A stretch of DNA of 64,000 nt from Paenibacillus sp. JNUCC32 (GCF_014863545.1 NZ_CP062260.1:4473001-4537000), one strand, 5' to 3'; numbered from the stretch's first letter, positions 24,120 through 33,435 are shown. Notes: generated by a model not told the origin, from the letters alone. Numbers and translations are program-made.

Positions 24120-25529
24120 TTAAATTATTATTTTCTCATAATAAGCTTCACCAAGTTCATCTATTAAAAAGTGACGATCCCCGTAAGTAAATAGGTTCAA
24201 AACTTGCATGGCTCGCGACATAGCGACATATAATAAGCGACGTTCAATATCCCAATCGAAGTCTTCTCCCAATCTCTCTTCTGTTCGTGGATCGACTAAA
24301 TCCGTTATGAGTACATATTTAAATTCTAATCCTTTGGCGGTATGAAATGAAGTGAGCTTGATACCAGGATCATGGTGAGTACCAATTAAATCTGGATCAT
24401 CGTTCTTGGATGGAGATTTGATGAATTGATATTTCTTTTTTGCCCCCTCTAGTAAATTCACTACACGCTTCATGTGTTTTTTATTGCGCGATAATATACC
24501 AATAGTAGCTTGAGGATCTTCTTTTTGAATGAGCTCAATCGCTTCCAAAAGCGCTCTCTTTTGCCCTTCGATTCCTTTTGTATAAAACACCTTTGGCTTA
24601 GGGCCTGTTTTTGTTGGTAGGTCTGGACGGGTAAATTCTTCATCTTTTGAAATTTCGTCCTTTTCCTGGATGCTGTAAGCAAGTTCCATAATTTCTCTTG
24701 TCGAGCGATATGAATTACGTAGTACTTTTGTACGGCCACCTTTAATATTTAATCCAACGCTCTCCCATGTAAAAGAAGTTGTAAATATTTTTTGTCCTTT
24801 ATCTGCACCGACTACACAGGACTTTCGTGGGATATGACAAAGCACCTGTAGATTGACCTTTGTCAAATCTTGTGCCTCATCAATAAATACATGGTCAAAC
24901 TTTGACTCGTCCTGGATTTTCTCCAATTGTCGTGACATCCGAAGACCAATATCATGATAATCTATACGATAACCCAGTTGTTTTTGGTAGGCCTCATATA
25001 TATTATATATAACTTTACGATCTACTGCAGAAAGGCGAACCTTCCCACCTCGGCCTTTGCGAGGTGCTTTATCGTACTTAGTAAATTCACATAGATCCGA
25101 GCCTTTAATCCAGCCTATTTCCTCTTCTATAAAGGTAATTAAATCTTTGTTATTCACAAAACGATGATTAACATATTCCCGCTTTACCTCTTCAATTGCA
25201 TCCAGCAGCTTTTGACGTGTATGATTCTCTAGATACATCTTTTTTTTAAACGTTTTAAAATAGTTTTTCATTGCCCAAGAATGAAAGGTAGTAACTGTCA
25301 CATTCGGTAAATTGTATGTCTCCAGCTGCCTATTAGCGGAGGCAGTTAATGCACTTCCATATGAAAAGATGGCTACGGTTTCGTCGGGATGCTTCGCTGC
25401 AACATCACGTGCTTTTTCAAGCAGTATTAATGTTTTTCCGCTACCAGCAATACCACGAATCAATAGCTGATCACCTGAGTATTTTATTATTTCCTTCTGC
25501 TGTGCAGAATACTTAATATCCTTCTTCAC
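24120..25529 (-). CDS. UvrD/Rep-like superfamily 1 helicase (fourth gene of NERD-helicase unit)
   Basis: About 469 residues from GTG 25529, with GGGGAGG 8 nt upstream; the longer frame begins inside the previous gene. SF1 motifs: Walker A GIAGSGKT (about residue 26), motif II FIDEAQD, motif III/IV region VLRNSYRSTREIMELAYSI, motif V TSFHTAKGLEFKYVLITDL and motif VI RLLYVAMSRAMQVLNLF. Short for UvrD, lacking the 1B/2B insertions, like the helicase partners in defence loci. The start lies 1 nt after the stop of the 64-residue gene, so expression is tightly coupled with the upstream three genes. Likely DNA translocase. Confidence 0.9.
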   Translation of the reverse strand: MKKDIKYSAQQKEIIKYSGDQLLIRGIAGSGKTLILLEKARDVAAKHPDETVAIFSYGSALTASANRQLETYNLPNVTVTTFHSWAMKNYFKTFKKKMYLENHTRQKLLDAIEEVKREYVNHRFVNNKDLITFIEEEIGWIKGSDLCEFTKYDKAPRKGRGGKVRLSAVDRKVIYNIYEAYQKQLGYRIDYHDIGLRMSRQLEKIQDESKFDHVFIDEAQDLTKVNLQVLCHIPRKSCVVGADKGQKIFTTSFTWESVGLNIKGGRTKVLRNSYRSTREIMELAYSIQEKDEISKDEEFTRPDLPTKTGPKPKVFYTKGIEGQKRALLEAIELIQKEDPQATIGILSRNKKHMKRVVNLLEGAKKKYQFIKSPSKNDDPDLIGTHHDPGIKLTSFHTAKGLEFKYVLITDLVDPRTEERLGEDFDWDIERRLLYVAMSRAMQVLNLFTYGDRHFLIDELGEAYYEKIII

Positions 25530-25530
25530 C

Positions 25531-25725
25531 CTAAAGACCTCCCCAAAAATCGTCATCATTTGATAGTTCTAAAGGTGGCTCAATCATTGAGTATGCCCCC
25601 TTACTGCTGGCAATATCTTTCCGTATAACTTTACGGAGAAGCTCTATGTTAATTACAGCCTCAACTGCCTCCGTCTGTACAGACTGCCAGCTTGTACTTA
25701 CCTGCTTCCAAAAAGATAAATTCAT
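25531..25725 (-). CDS. Small protein of the NERD-helicase unit
   Basis: 64 residues. Helical N-terminus (WKQVSTSWQSVQTEAVEAVINIELLRKVI) and acidic tail (ELSNDDDFWGGL). It begins 2 nt after the AddB-like gene and ends 1 nt before the helicase start, with AAGGAG in the end of the upstream gene as ribosome site. No known family. The acidic aromatic C-terminus could be a docking tail for one of the large subunits. Its strict sandwiching argues that it is real. Confidence 0.7.
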   Translation of the reverse strand: MNLSFWKQVSTSWQSVQTEAVEAVINIELLRKVIRKDIASSKGAYSMIEPPLELSNDDDFWGGL

Positions 25726-25727
25726 TA

Positions 25728-28337
25728 CTATTTATTCTCCTTACGCAAGTCTATTGGAAACACTGCGTCGCTGCAGTAGTCGGTATGAGGGCAGAAGCGG
25801 CATGCATAACCAGGATTTGCAGTTAGTACCTGATTTTCTGCAGCCTCAATTTCGCTGACTATACTTTCAATGGAAGCCTTCGTCTCATTAAATAATTCAT
25901 CTCTATCTTCATTTCTAAATCCAGGGAATTGAAAATTTTTACGAGTTTCAGTATATGAATAAGATTCGGATACTGCTGTCTGTTTCCCCGCCCGACCTGA
26001 CCTATACTGAAAAACTTTTTTTACTGAGAATTGCTTTCTAAAATCAAGCCACTGTGGAAATAATGGACTTACTTCCTGTACAACAGTCTCAAAATCAGCA
26101 TTTGCCCCTCTTCTTACAACACGGACAATTTCTGAAAACATAAATTGGTGTATGAAATCACTTGAAAACGTTGGATATTCATCTGTAATGTAGCTGTAAT
26201 AAAAACGTTTTGGGCACGACTTATACTCAGCGAGAAAATCCTCGAACCCCAATGTTCCCCAAGCGTCCGCTATCTCATCCTGATGGATTGATTCTTGAGA
26301 AAAATCATAAAGCGGTAATGGATCTTCAGTATCTGCTGATGCCTCCACAAAACTGACCGCTTGTAAACCAAGTTGTTTTATATACAAAGCTGGCTGTAGT
26401 TCATCTTGATCCAATATATTTTTAATCCAAGATAATTTTAACTGCTGTGGGGATAGATTCAGCGCAATGAAAAATAAATAACGTGAAATGGACTTATTTG
26501 CACGACTGCGAATGGTGTGCAGCTCAAGAGCAGTATGCTGTTCACTTAACAGCTCAAAAGTTTCAAGTTGCAGCGGCCAAGGAGTGCTTTGTCCACCAAG
26601 AGGTAATGAATTCTCATCAAGTCCTGTCAGGTAGATGGCATGATCTTGAGGTTTAAACATTTCTCCGTCAATTTCTATAAATCCACTAATATAGTTTTCA
26701 TCCATATCATCAAGCTTACCACTCAAATAAAAATGCAGCGCTTTTTGGATATCATCATATAAAAACTCCGAATCATCCTGAATGCGATTAAGCTTCTGCC
26801 CAAGCTCTTGGATTAATAACTTTTCGTTTTCATCTGCAATAAGGGAAACCCCTTGGCCATGTGTTTTTAAAATGTCTTTTAAACGTTTGAAATGAACATC
26901 AATGGTATTTTTAGATTTAGACTGGTCAAATAATGTCTTAGTCATCGTCTGAATACTTTCAATAAACATCTTTACCTGCTTCACACGATCAAGCGGCACG
27001 GCAAAATGACTAATTTTCGCAAAAGGACTACGCATACTGCGGAGAACGCGATTTTCGTCCCCTATCGGGAATGCCTTTTCAATGATCATGCCCTGTTCAA
27101 TGAGCTGTTCTAACCGAGAAATCCAGCTGCTTATCTCTATGCAGCCTTGCAAATAAGGGAACAGCTGCTGCAGATCATATGTGTAATCTTGGGCATTAAT
27201 ACTTAAAGATTGGCCGGATAACCAGCCTGATGAAAACAGATCCGTCAAAATCTCTTCTGTTAAATTCAGCTGCCCATAACTATAAATTTGGTGCAGGCTC
27301 ACTAAAAAACGACCAATTGGATAGGATAAAAAATTTCGCTTTTTGGGATTTAACTCAGGGTAATAAGATAGGAGCAGTTCATTGAGCTGCTTTGCATTCG
27401 GCGAAATAATATTAGGAACAGCTGACTTATTATTATGATCACTATCAATTGGGAAGTTCGGTAGAATTACATCATGTAAAAAGTCAAAAAAAGAAGCGTA
27501 ACCCGTGATAGTCTCTTTCAATCGCTCCTTCTTATTCGGTTTGCTTTCATACGCTGACAGAAACGTCTGTGCACTTTTCGTTGTATCATCCGGAGCTGCA
27601 GAATCGTATATCCACTCTTCAGGAGACGGCCAGCCGAAACGATCTGTTACAAACGCCTTAATAAAATTAAAAGTATTTGCGTAGCGGCCATCAAAGTAAT
27701 GGAAAAAGGTAATCCGTATCTGCTGCTTACGCAAATTTTCTAATATGATCTGCTGTTCCGGTGTGACAAAGTAAAAACCGTGCAGCACAATCTGGATATC
27801 GTCTTTGATTTGGATATCAGGGTTTTTACATAACTTGCTGATGGTCTTTTGTATAGAAGTTATTAATATAGGCCGGTCTAATGTTTGATAATGCTCTTGA
27901 CTTACAGCATCATCTTTTATGAAGCTGTCCCAAACCTTCTTAAACAAACGCTCTTTTTCTGTTTTTAGCCAATGGTCCTTTAATGCTAAAGGCTTGATAT
28001 TCACTTCCACGAAAAAACGAATACTATCCAAAATCTCCATTGCATTTAAACGAAACGCCTGTTTTAATTCCGGCGATACACCCGTTAAATTGGAGATAAT
28101 TGCCGATAAGCGTAAAAACTGCTGAAACTTTGTTTCAGCACTATACCACTTAGGATACAAACTTTTTATAAATTCACGAAAGGAATATATATGCTTTAAA
28201 TCGTGACCGTAGCATGCTTTAATCCCTTTCCTTTGATTATTTGTAGCACAAATATGAATGGCATCTGGAAATGATGCATAGTGCGGATGCTGTGCCCATT
28301 TCTTAGGCTGTGAGTAGGTATGCACTTTTACGTTCAT
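25728..28337 (-). CDS. AddB-like protein with Fe-S cysteines, nuclease motif not visible
   Basis: About 869 residues from ATG 28337; GGAGG lies 7 nt upstream and the ATG overlaps the previous stop (ATGA). The overall plan is that of the AddB/RexB subunits: an inactive SF1-like N-terminal half, then a C-terminal PD-(D/E)XK-type region beginning FEDFLAEYKSCPKRFYYSYI (about residue 720). The last cysteines CRFCPHTDYC give C-x2-C-x5-C which, with the earlier SCPKRF cysteine, match the Fe-S staple of AddB and Cas4. I cannot find the GxxDRxD...DYKT catalytic signature between them; the region instead reads FQYRSGRAGKQ. So it is probably a structural DNA-binding subunit. Confidence 0.8.
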   Translation of the reverse strand: MNVKVHTYSQPKKWAQHPHYASFPDAIHICATNNQRKGIKACYGHDLKHIYSFREFIKSLYPKWYSAETKFQQFLRLSAIISNLTGVSPELKQAFRLNAMEILDSIRFFVEVNIKPLALKDHWLKTEKERLFKKVWDSFIKDDAVSQEHYQTLDRPILITSIQKTISKLCKNPDIQIKDDIQIVLHGFYFVTPEQQIILENLRKQQIRITFFHYFDGRYANTFNFIKAFVTDRFGWPSPEEWIYDSAAPDDTTKSAQTFLSAYESKPNKKERLKETITGYASFFDFLHDVILPNFPIDSDHNNKSAVPNIISPNAKQLNELLLSYYPELNPKKRNFLSYPIGRFLVSLHQIYSYGQLNLTEEILTDLFSSGWLSGQSLSINAQDYTYDLQQLFPYLQGCIEISSWISRLEQLIEQGMIIEKAFPIGDENRVLRSMRSPFAKISHFAVPLDRVKQVKMFIESIQTMTKTLFDQSKSKNTIDVHFKRLKDILKTHGQGVSLIADENEKLLIQELGQKLNRIQDDSEFLYDDIQKALHFYLSGKLDDMDENYISGFIEIDGEMFKPQDHAIYLTGLDENSLPLGGQSTPWPLQLETFELLSEQHTALELHTIRSRANKSISRYLFFIALNLSPQQLKLSWIKNILDQDELQPALYIKQLGLQAVSFVEASADTEDPLPLYDFSQESIHQDEIADAWGTLGFEDFLAEYKSCPKRFYYSYITDEYPTFSSDFIHQFMFSEIVRVVRRGANADFETVVQEVSPLFPQWLDFRKQFSVKKVFQYRSGRAGKQTAVSESYSYTETRKNFQFPGFRNEDRDELFNETKASIESIVSEIEAAENQVLTANPGYACRFCPHTDYCSDAVFPIDLRKENK

Positions 28338-31300
28338 TGGAACGCCTCCAATCCACCGCTTTTTAAGATATAAGCCCAACTTTCATTGGAGAACTTTTTA
28401 CGACTTGGCATCGTAATGTACACTCGCTGCATTGCTCTTGTGAGTGCAACATAAAGTAATCGCGTCTCTTCCTTAAGTTGTTCTTTGTCTTCGTACTCTT
28501 TTAAATCCTCGAAATGACTATTGATATGTGGTTTATCAGGTTGCTTTTTATCCCAGGTAATCTTCCAGCCAAATCTACGGTTTGCTCTTTTTTGCGTTTG
28601 CTCAGAAGCCTCCTCCAAGAAGTACTTCTGCTCAACCACATTAAACGGTGTATCGGTAATGGGCAAAAATACCGTATGATATTCAAGTCCCTTTGAACGG
28701 TGGACTGTTGTTATTTCTACCTGGGCTTTGTCCTGCTCCAGCAACGGTTCATTTTCAGTGCGGTTCGTTTTAATTTGAAGCCCCAGCCAATCACGCAAGA
28801 TCTGAAGTGTCACATGTTGGGATGAAAAATTCCTCTCTATTAATACCATCAGATGCTGCAAATTTTTTATATACCGCAGTACAGCAAGCTCAATCTCTTC
28901 CTTTGAAGGGGCAGTTTCTTTGTTTATATGAAGAGATTGCTGTTCTAAATACAGAGGTAAACGCGCAAACAGCTTTTTATCATAAATTATTTTTTGAATG
29001 ACCGTCATTGGCGATAGCGTACGTAATAGCCGCACATACTGTTTCAACTCGTTCTTGGTACGTTCATGAATAAATGACGTAATACGCTCCTTATGGCCAC
29101 CAAAAGGTATAAGCACGTGTTGCGGCACAACATATCCAAAATAGGGTGTTTGTAGAGCGTTTAATAAAAACTTCGGCTCATGCGAATACAATAGTCCATC
29201 AATCAAAGTCTTTAAATGGAGTACAGACGGACTAGTAAAGAACGTACCATCTAAATTTTCAGATGTCGGAATGTTTTTGGATACACAGTATTCTTTAATT
29301 TTCTTGGCTTGACGATTTGTTCGGACGATAAATGCGATCTTATCCTTTTTATCCGGCAGCGTGGCTAAGGCTTTTTCAAAATCGTTCTTATAATCTATTG
29401 ACACATGCCAATCATTATTCGGAAACTGCGCCGGTTTATTACTTTGTAAACGATCAGTTTTTTCGTAGGTGAGCCAACCTTCCTTATGCCAGCGTTCAAA
29501 CAATTGATGCATTTTATCTAAAAGAGAAGCCGAGCTTCGGTAGTTAAGCTGTAATTCGGTCTTTTCGTATGCAGCACCCGCAGTTGCATTCTGCAGTTCC
29601 TGGAATGACTTGTAATCGGCGCCGCGAAACCGATAGATGGCCTGCTTCACATCCCCTACTACAAACAATCGGTACTGCAGATAGGTTTGTAAACTGGCTA
29701 ATAGTTCAATTTGCACAGAATCACTATCCTGAAACTCATCAACAAATATAAAATGATCCTTAGAAAGCTGCTTCATTCTATCTCCGCTGTTTGTAAGCAG
29801 CTTAAGCTTTCGGATTAAATCACCCATTGTGATTTTGTTGTCCGCTCGCTTTAATCCATCTAAACGAGTCTCACAATTATTGAAAATAAATATAAGCACT
29901 TCTTGGATAAGTGTGGACTCTTCGTTTGACGCATCGCCCCAATTAATCTTCTTTATTTCGTCGGCCGTCAAACCCTTCTTCTCCATCTCTTCCCACATAT
30001 CGTATACAAGATCAATAAACTCATAATCCATAACTTTTATTTTTAAAAAATCTTCAATAGGTCGCGTGGAAAAAAACTCATCCATCAATTCGTTGATAAT
30101 TCTTTTCTTCTCATATTTATAGCTTCCGAGTTGAACGTTTTGGCCATAGCCAATCTCATGAGCGAGTTGCTTTAAAATGGAGCGAGCAAATGAGTGAATA
30201 GTACTGATTTGCATATCCTTTACATCCTCAGCAAACTGCAAGAAACGCATTTGCCCGGTCAGGTTGTATAGAGTAATAAATTTATTCTCTAAACGCTTTT
30301 TCATTTCATTTGTTGAGGCATTGGTAAAAGTAATCATCGTAACAAGCTTTAATGGAATACCACCATTAATCAATAAAAATAAAATACGGTCAATCATTAC
30401 ATGTGTTTTTCCTGTGCCTGCTCCGGCTGTAATGATTTGGTTTGCATCAATGGGCTGATGAATTGCTTTGTACTGTCCACCATTGAAGCTGGGGAAATGT
30501 TTTGCCAGCTGTTCGAGAAGGTCCTTTGTAACATGTTCACCGTCAACAAAACGGTTTGAAAGGATCGGACTCTTAGTTGAACTCTCCGATTCATATACAT
30601 TTAACTGAAACTCTTTTTTATGTATTTTATAGTCAGTTATATCAGACAACTCTAATTTAGTGTAGGTTAATAAATATACTTTTGTGCCGTTACTTAAGGC
30701 ATTTGAAATATCATTCTTGTAACGTTCAAAATCCTGACTCGTCTGCACAATATATAGATTAGAGAAAGGCAAACGTGACCCCAGCACAACTTGTTGTACC
30801 TTCGTTGTTTGAATACCTAGTTCTTCCGAGATCATCATCAGTTCAGGCATTGTTAGTTTCCCTTTAGCCTCTGACAAGGCAAAGTTTTGGAGCTTCCGCA
30901 CTAAATGGTTCAAATCTGTCAAATCCTCTTTAAATAGAGGAAGAGGTGTATTGATTTGCCTATGGAATCCCCGTTCCTGCCACTGATTTTCGGATATATA
31001 AGGAAGGGCAACAAATATACGCTTACTTAAACGGCGATAGAGAAGTGGATTCTTCTCTAAATGATTACATAACATTAGCATCTGATTCTCTGCTTGTTTA
31101 TAGGGGTTGCCTTGTGCCTCATAAAAGTTGGTATACGACCAATGATGCCCTTGAATCGACGTAATCTGGTCAATCTTGAGTCCTTTAACTTCTATAACAC
31201 AAACGCCTAAGAGCTCGTTGATAATTAAGATATCAATCTCTTGCCGCCCAGTTCCGTTTGAAAAGAACATTGGAAACTGATGAATAGCCAAGGTCGTTTG

Positions 31301-31387
31301 CTGATCAAAAGCATAAGTAATTGCATTCCACACAGAGAGCTCTGCATCTAAACCAGGTGTATCCTTGAGAGTAGTCGGAATAAACAT
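28334..31387 (-). CDS. NERD-nuclease/UvrD helicase fusion, AddA-like
   Basis: About 1017 residues from ATG 31387, chosen for AAGAGG 6-7 nt upstream (the frame from 31411 adds 8 residues). Residues 1-130 are a NERD nuclease domain with PD-(D/E)XK spacing: Glu16, Asp52 (RQEIDILII), Glu66 and Lys68 (IEVKG). Then a complete UvrD helicase: Walker A ITAGAGTGKTHVM, TFTNASTNEMKKRL, FVDEFQDSD, VGDVKQAIYRFRGAD, ITTVHRSKGLEYHTVFLP and TRLLYVALTRAMQRVYI. First gene of a four-gene overlapping unit. The complex is expected to unwind and cut DNA, perhaps foreign linear ends. Confidence 0.9.
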   Translation of the reverse strand: MFIPTTLKDTPGLDAELSVWNAITYAFDQQTTLAIHQFPMFFSNGTGRQEIDILIINELLGVCVIEVKGLKIDQITSIQGHHWSYTNFYEAQGNPYKQAENQMLMLCNHLEKNPLLYRRLSKRIFVALPYISENQWQERGFHRQINTPLPLFKEDLTDLNHLVRKLQNFALSEAKGKLTMPELMMISEELGIQTTKVQQVVLGSRLPFSNLYIVQTSQDFERYKNDISNALSNGTKVYLLTYTKLELSDITDYKIHKKEFQLNVYESESSTKSPILSNRFVDGEHVTKDLLEQLAKHFPSFNGGQYKAIHQPIDANQIITAGAGTGKTHVMIDRILFLLINGGIPLKLVTMITFTNASTNEMKKRLENKFITLYNLTGQMRFLQFAEDVKDMQISTIHSFARSILKQLAHEIGYGQNVQLGSYKYEKKRIINELMDEFFSTRPIEDFLKIKVMDYEFIDLVYDMWEEMEKKGLTADEIKKINWGDASNEESTLIQEVLIFIFNNCETRLDGLKRADNKITMGDLIRKLKLLTNSGDRMKQLSKDHFIFVDEFQDSDSVQIELLASLQTYLQYRLFVVGDVKQAIYRFRGADYKSFQELQNATAGAAYEKTELQLNYRSSASLLDKMHQLFERWHKEGWLTYEKTDRLQSNKPAQFPNNDWHVSIDYKNDFEKALATLPDKKDKIAFIVRTNRQAKKIKEYCVSKNIPTSENLDGTFFTSPSVLHLKTLIDGLLYSHEPKFLLNALQTPYFGYVVPQHVLIPFGGHKERITSFIHERTKNELKQYVRLLRTLSPMTVIQKIIYDKKLFARLPLYLEQQSLHINKETAPSKEEIELAVLRYIKNLQHLMVLIERNFSSQHVTLQILRDWLGLQIKTNRTENEPLLEQDKAQVEITTVHRSKGLEYHTVFLPITDTPFNVVEQKYFLEEASEQTQKRANRRFGWKITWDKKQPDKPHINSHFEDLKEYEDKEQLKEETRLLYVALTRAMQRVYITMPSRKKFSNESWAYILKSGGLEAFQ

Positions 31388-31718
31388 TGAAATTCCTCTT
31401 TCATTTTTCATTTAGGGGTTACATACTAGTACAATAGTCCCTCAATAAAACACTTGTTATCAGTATTATTATACCTATACTTTTACATAATTCTACAGAT
31501 TAGAATTGTATTCTTCTTAAAGATATCATGTGCTTGAGATCAGATAAGAACGAGTATATTACATAGAGTTGAGATGGCACTTACATTGGACGGGACAGTG
31601 GATCATCCATATTTGTATACAAATCACACATGACTATAGTACTATATTTATATCGTCATTATTCGGTTTATTTTTAGATTAGATCATTTTTAGCATCACT
31701 TTGTGGAAGGTGGATATT
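31388..31718. other. Divergent promoter region
   Basis: About 330 AT-rich bases between the divergent NERD-helicase operon (-) and HNH gene (+). Promoters in both directions are expected here; I cannot assign a clear -35/-10 pair with confidence. Confidence 0.4.
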
Positions 31719-32630
31719 TTGGAAGCAACTCATGAAGGAATTTTAAAAAAATTTGATGCTCTAAAGGGCAAATTAATTATTGGCAAAGCAGGTATTAAAG
31801 GTATTAATTCTAAAAAACGGCTTCCAGCAGATGAATATGTTCCTGAAGCTCATATTATCCATAATTTGGTGAGGGGGTTTTATAAACCTGCTGACAAGCC
31901 GTATATATTATCCTATCAGGCCACAGAATCCAGCGAAAACTACGGTAAGCAAATAGTTTGGAGCGATGAAACCCAATCTGAATTTTTACGTATTGAAATG
32001 GCTCCTCCGGATAAAGAAAACGATCATAGCAAAAAAAGCGATATAGTAGCTGCACGCTATAACCTTGAAAAGAAAATTCCTCTCGGCATACTACATAAAA
32101 TAAAAAAAGGACATAATCGCATACTTGGCCTTGGCATTATCACATCAGAACGTGACGACGGAGTCTTTATAGTTGAACCCTTTTCTTATAAAGGTATACT
32201 CCATCCACTTGATGAATTGAAAAGATTGATAAAAGATGAGGAAATTAATACAAGTTTTGTGGCTGAAGTAGTTCAAAGGCGAGGTCAGGCGATCTTTAAA
32301 AAGAAGTTATTTGAGGATTCCGCAGAATGTGCTATCTGCAGAATGGATGAACCAACATTGTTAATTGCTAGCCATATTAAACCTTGGAAGTATAGCTCTA
32401 ATTTTGAAAGACTTGATAAATATAATGGGTTATTGTTATGTCCTAATCATGATAAACTATTTGATCAAGGCCTTATAACCTTTACTGATGATGGGAATGT
32501 CGTCATTTCAAGTCTTCTGACAACAAAAACAAAAGAAACGTTTGGACTAACTGAAAGTTTGTTTATTTATTTAGATGAAGGTCATAAAAAATACTTGTCG
32601 TGGCATAGAGAAAATTGCTTTAAAAATTAA
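31719..32630 (+). CDS. HNH endonuclease
   Basis: About 303 residues from TTG 31719 with AAGGTGG 5 nt upstream; a longer frame begins at 31701. The N-terminal ~180 residues form a separate domain that could recognise DNA (VAARYNLEKKIPLG, RILGLGIIT). The C-terminal ~110 residues carry a classic HNH site: CAICRMDEPTLLIASHIKPW, NGLLLCPNHDKLFDQGLITF. CxxC plus the second cysteine pair suggest a partial zinc ribbon. It is the only plus-strand gene of the island, convergent with the glycosylase. A restriction role is inferred; a modification-dependent cut is possible beside two 5mC methyltransferases. Confidence 0.88.
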   Translation: MEATHEGILKKFDALKGKLIIGKAGIKGINSKKRLPADEYVPEAHIIHNLVRGFYKPADKPYILSYQATESSENYGKQIVWSDETQSEFLRIEMAPPDKENDHSKKSDIVAARYNLEKKIPLGILHKIKKGHNRILGLGIITSERDDGVFIVEPFSYKGILHPLDELKRLIKDEEINTSFVAEVVQRRGQAIFKKKLFEDSAECAICRMDEPTLLIASHIKPWKYSSNFERLDKYNGLLLCPNHDKLFDQGLITFTDDGNVVISSLLTTKTKETFGLTESLFIYLDEGHKKYLSWHRENCFKN

Positions 32631-32674
32631 TAATAAATCTTTTCCTTTCTCGTGAAGGTGTTAAATTAGGAGAA

Positions 32675-33340
32675 TCAGGTTACCCGTGAAGACAAATCCA
32701 AACAGTACCTAGATAATGGGCATTCTGTTGAGTGTGGTTTTTTAGCAGTACATATCAATCCTGCAAGATCAAGTACTGCTAAATTAGCCGTTCGTGTGCT
32801 GCCCATCCCCTCAAAGTGAGCTCTAATTTTAGATGCTAACTCTTTGTCCATTCGAGGCCTACGATTCTTTGATGTATAACCGAAATACCTAGTAAAGAGC
32901 CGAATAACATTCGTATCAATTGGAACAACCGGTTGATCAAAAGCATAACATAGTACAGCATTTGCAATATAATCACCAATTCCAGGAAGCTTTCTTAACT
33001 CATTATAATCATTTGGAACTTTACCATTATATTGACTGCAAATAATCTCAGCTGTTTTTATTAATCTTGCTGCACGGTACTTTAACCCAATAGGAGCAAT
33101 AATTCCTTCTAATGTTACAATATTCGCCTTTGATAAATCGCTTAAATTAGGGTAATTGAACAGTAGCTGCTCATATACATCCTCTACTTTACGTACGTGG
33201 GTTTGCTGAAGCAGAAACTCTGCCAATAAAATTCGGTAAGGATCTTTAGTATTCCGCCAAGGAAAGTGATGCCGCCCATTCTCGGCATACCATGCTAGCA
33301 GCTCCCTCCAAAAGAAGTAATCTTCACTCATTCTCATCAC
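32675..33340 (-). CDS. HhH-GPD DNA glycosylase, MIG-like T:G mismatch glycosylase candidate
   Basis: 221 residues, without the C-terminal MutT-like domain of housekeeping MutY. HhH-GPD features: FPWRNTKDPYRILLAEFLLQQT (Glu41), LPGIGDYIANAVLCYAF, then PIDTN with catalytic Asp142. The residue after GIGD is Tyr124, as in the T:G-specific MIG enzymes (Tyr126/Asp144, same 18-residue spacing); MutY has Ser and EndoIII has Lys there. The Fe-S loop reads C-x6-S-x2-C-x5-C: the second of four cysteines is serine (codon TCA, clearly read). Beside two cytosine-5 methyltransferase genes it likely repairs T:G mismatches from deaminated 5mC. Exact start among M1-M4 uncertain. Confidence 0.85.
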   Translation of the reverse strand: MMRMSEDYFFWRELLAWYAENGRHHFPWRNTKDPYRILLAEFLLQQTHVRKVEDVYEQLLFNYPNLSDLSKANIVTLEGIIAPIGLKYRAARLIKTAEIICSQYNGKVPNDYNELRKLPGIGDYIANAVLCYAFDQPVVPIDTNVIRLFTRYFGYTSKNRRPRMDKELASKIRAHFEGMGSTRTANLAVLDLAGLICTAKKPHSTECPLSRYCLDLSSRVT

Positions 33341-33435
33341 CAGGTTTATGTTTTATGGTTTACTTATTTATCTTACCCATATTAGCAGCATACATAATCC
33401 TCGACTTATAAGTTCATTAATGGACCATAAAAACA

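Noticed and set aside
25728..31387. Housekeeping addAB recombination genes
   Set aside because: NERD domain at the N-terminus of the helicase, no recognisable AddA C-terminal nuclease, extra small protein and second helicase, and location in a defence island.
32675..33340. Housekeeping MutY (adenine glycosylase)
   Set aside because: Too short, no MutT-like domain, Tyr instead of Ser at the specificity position, and placed among 5mC restriction genes.
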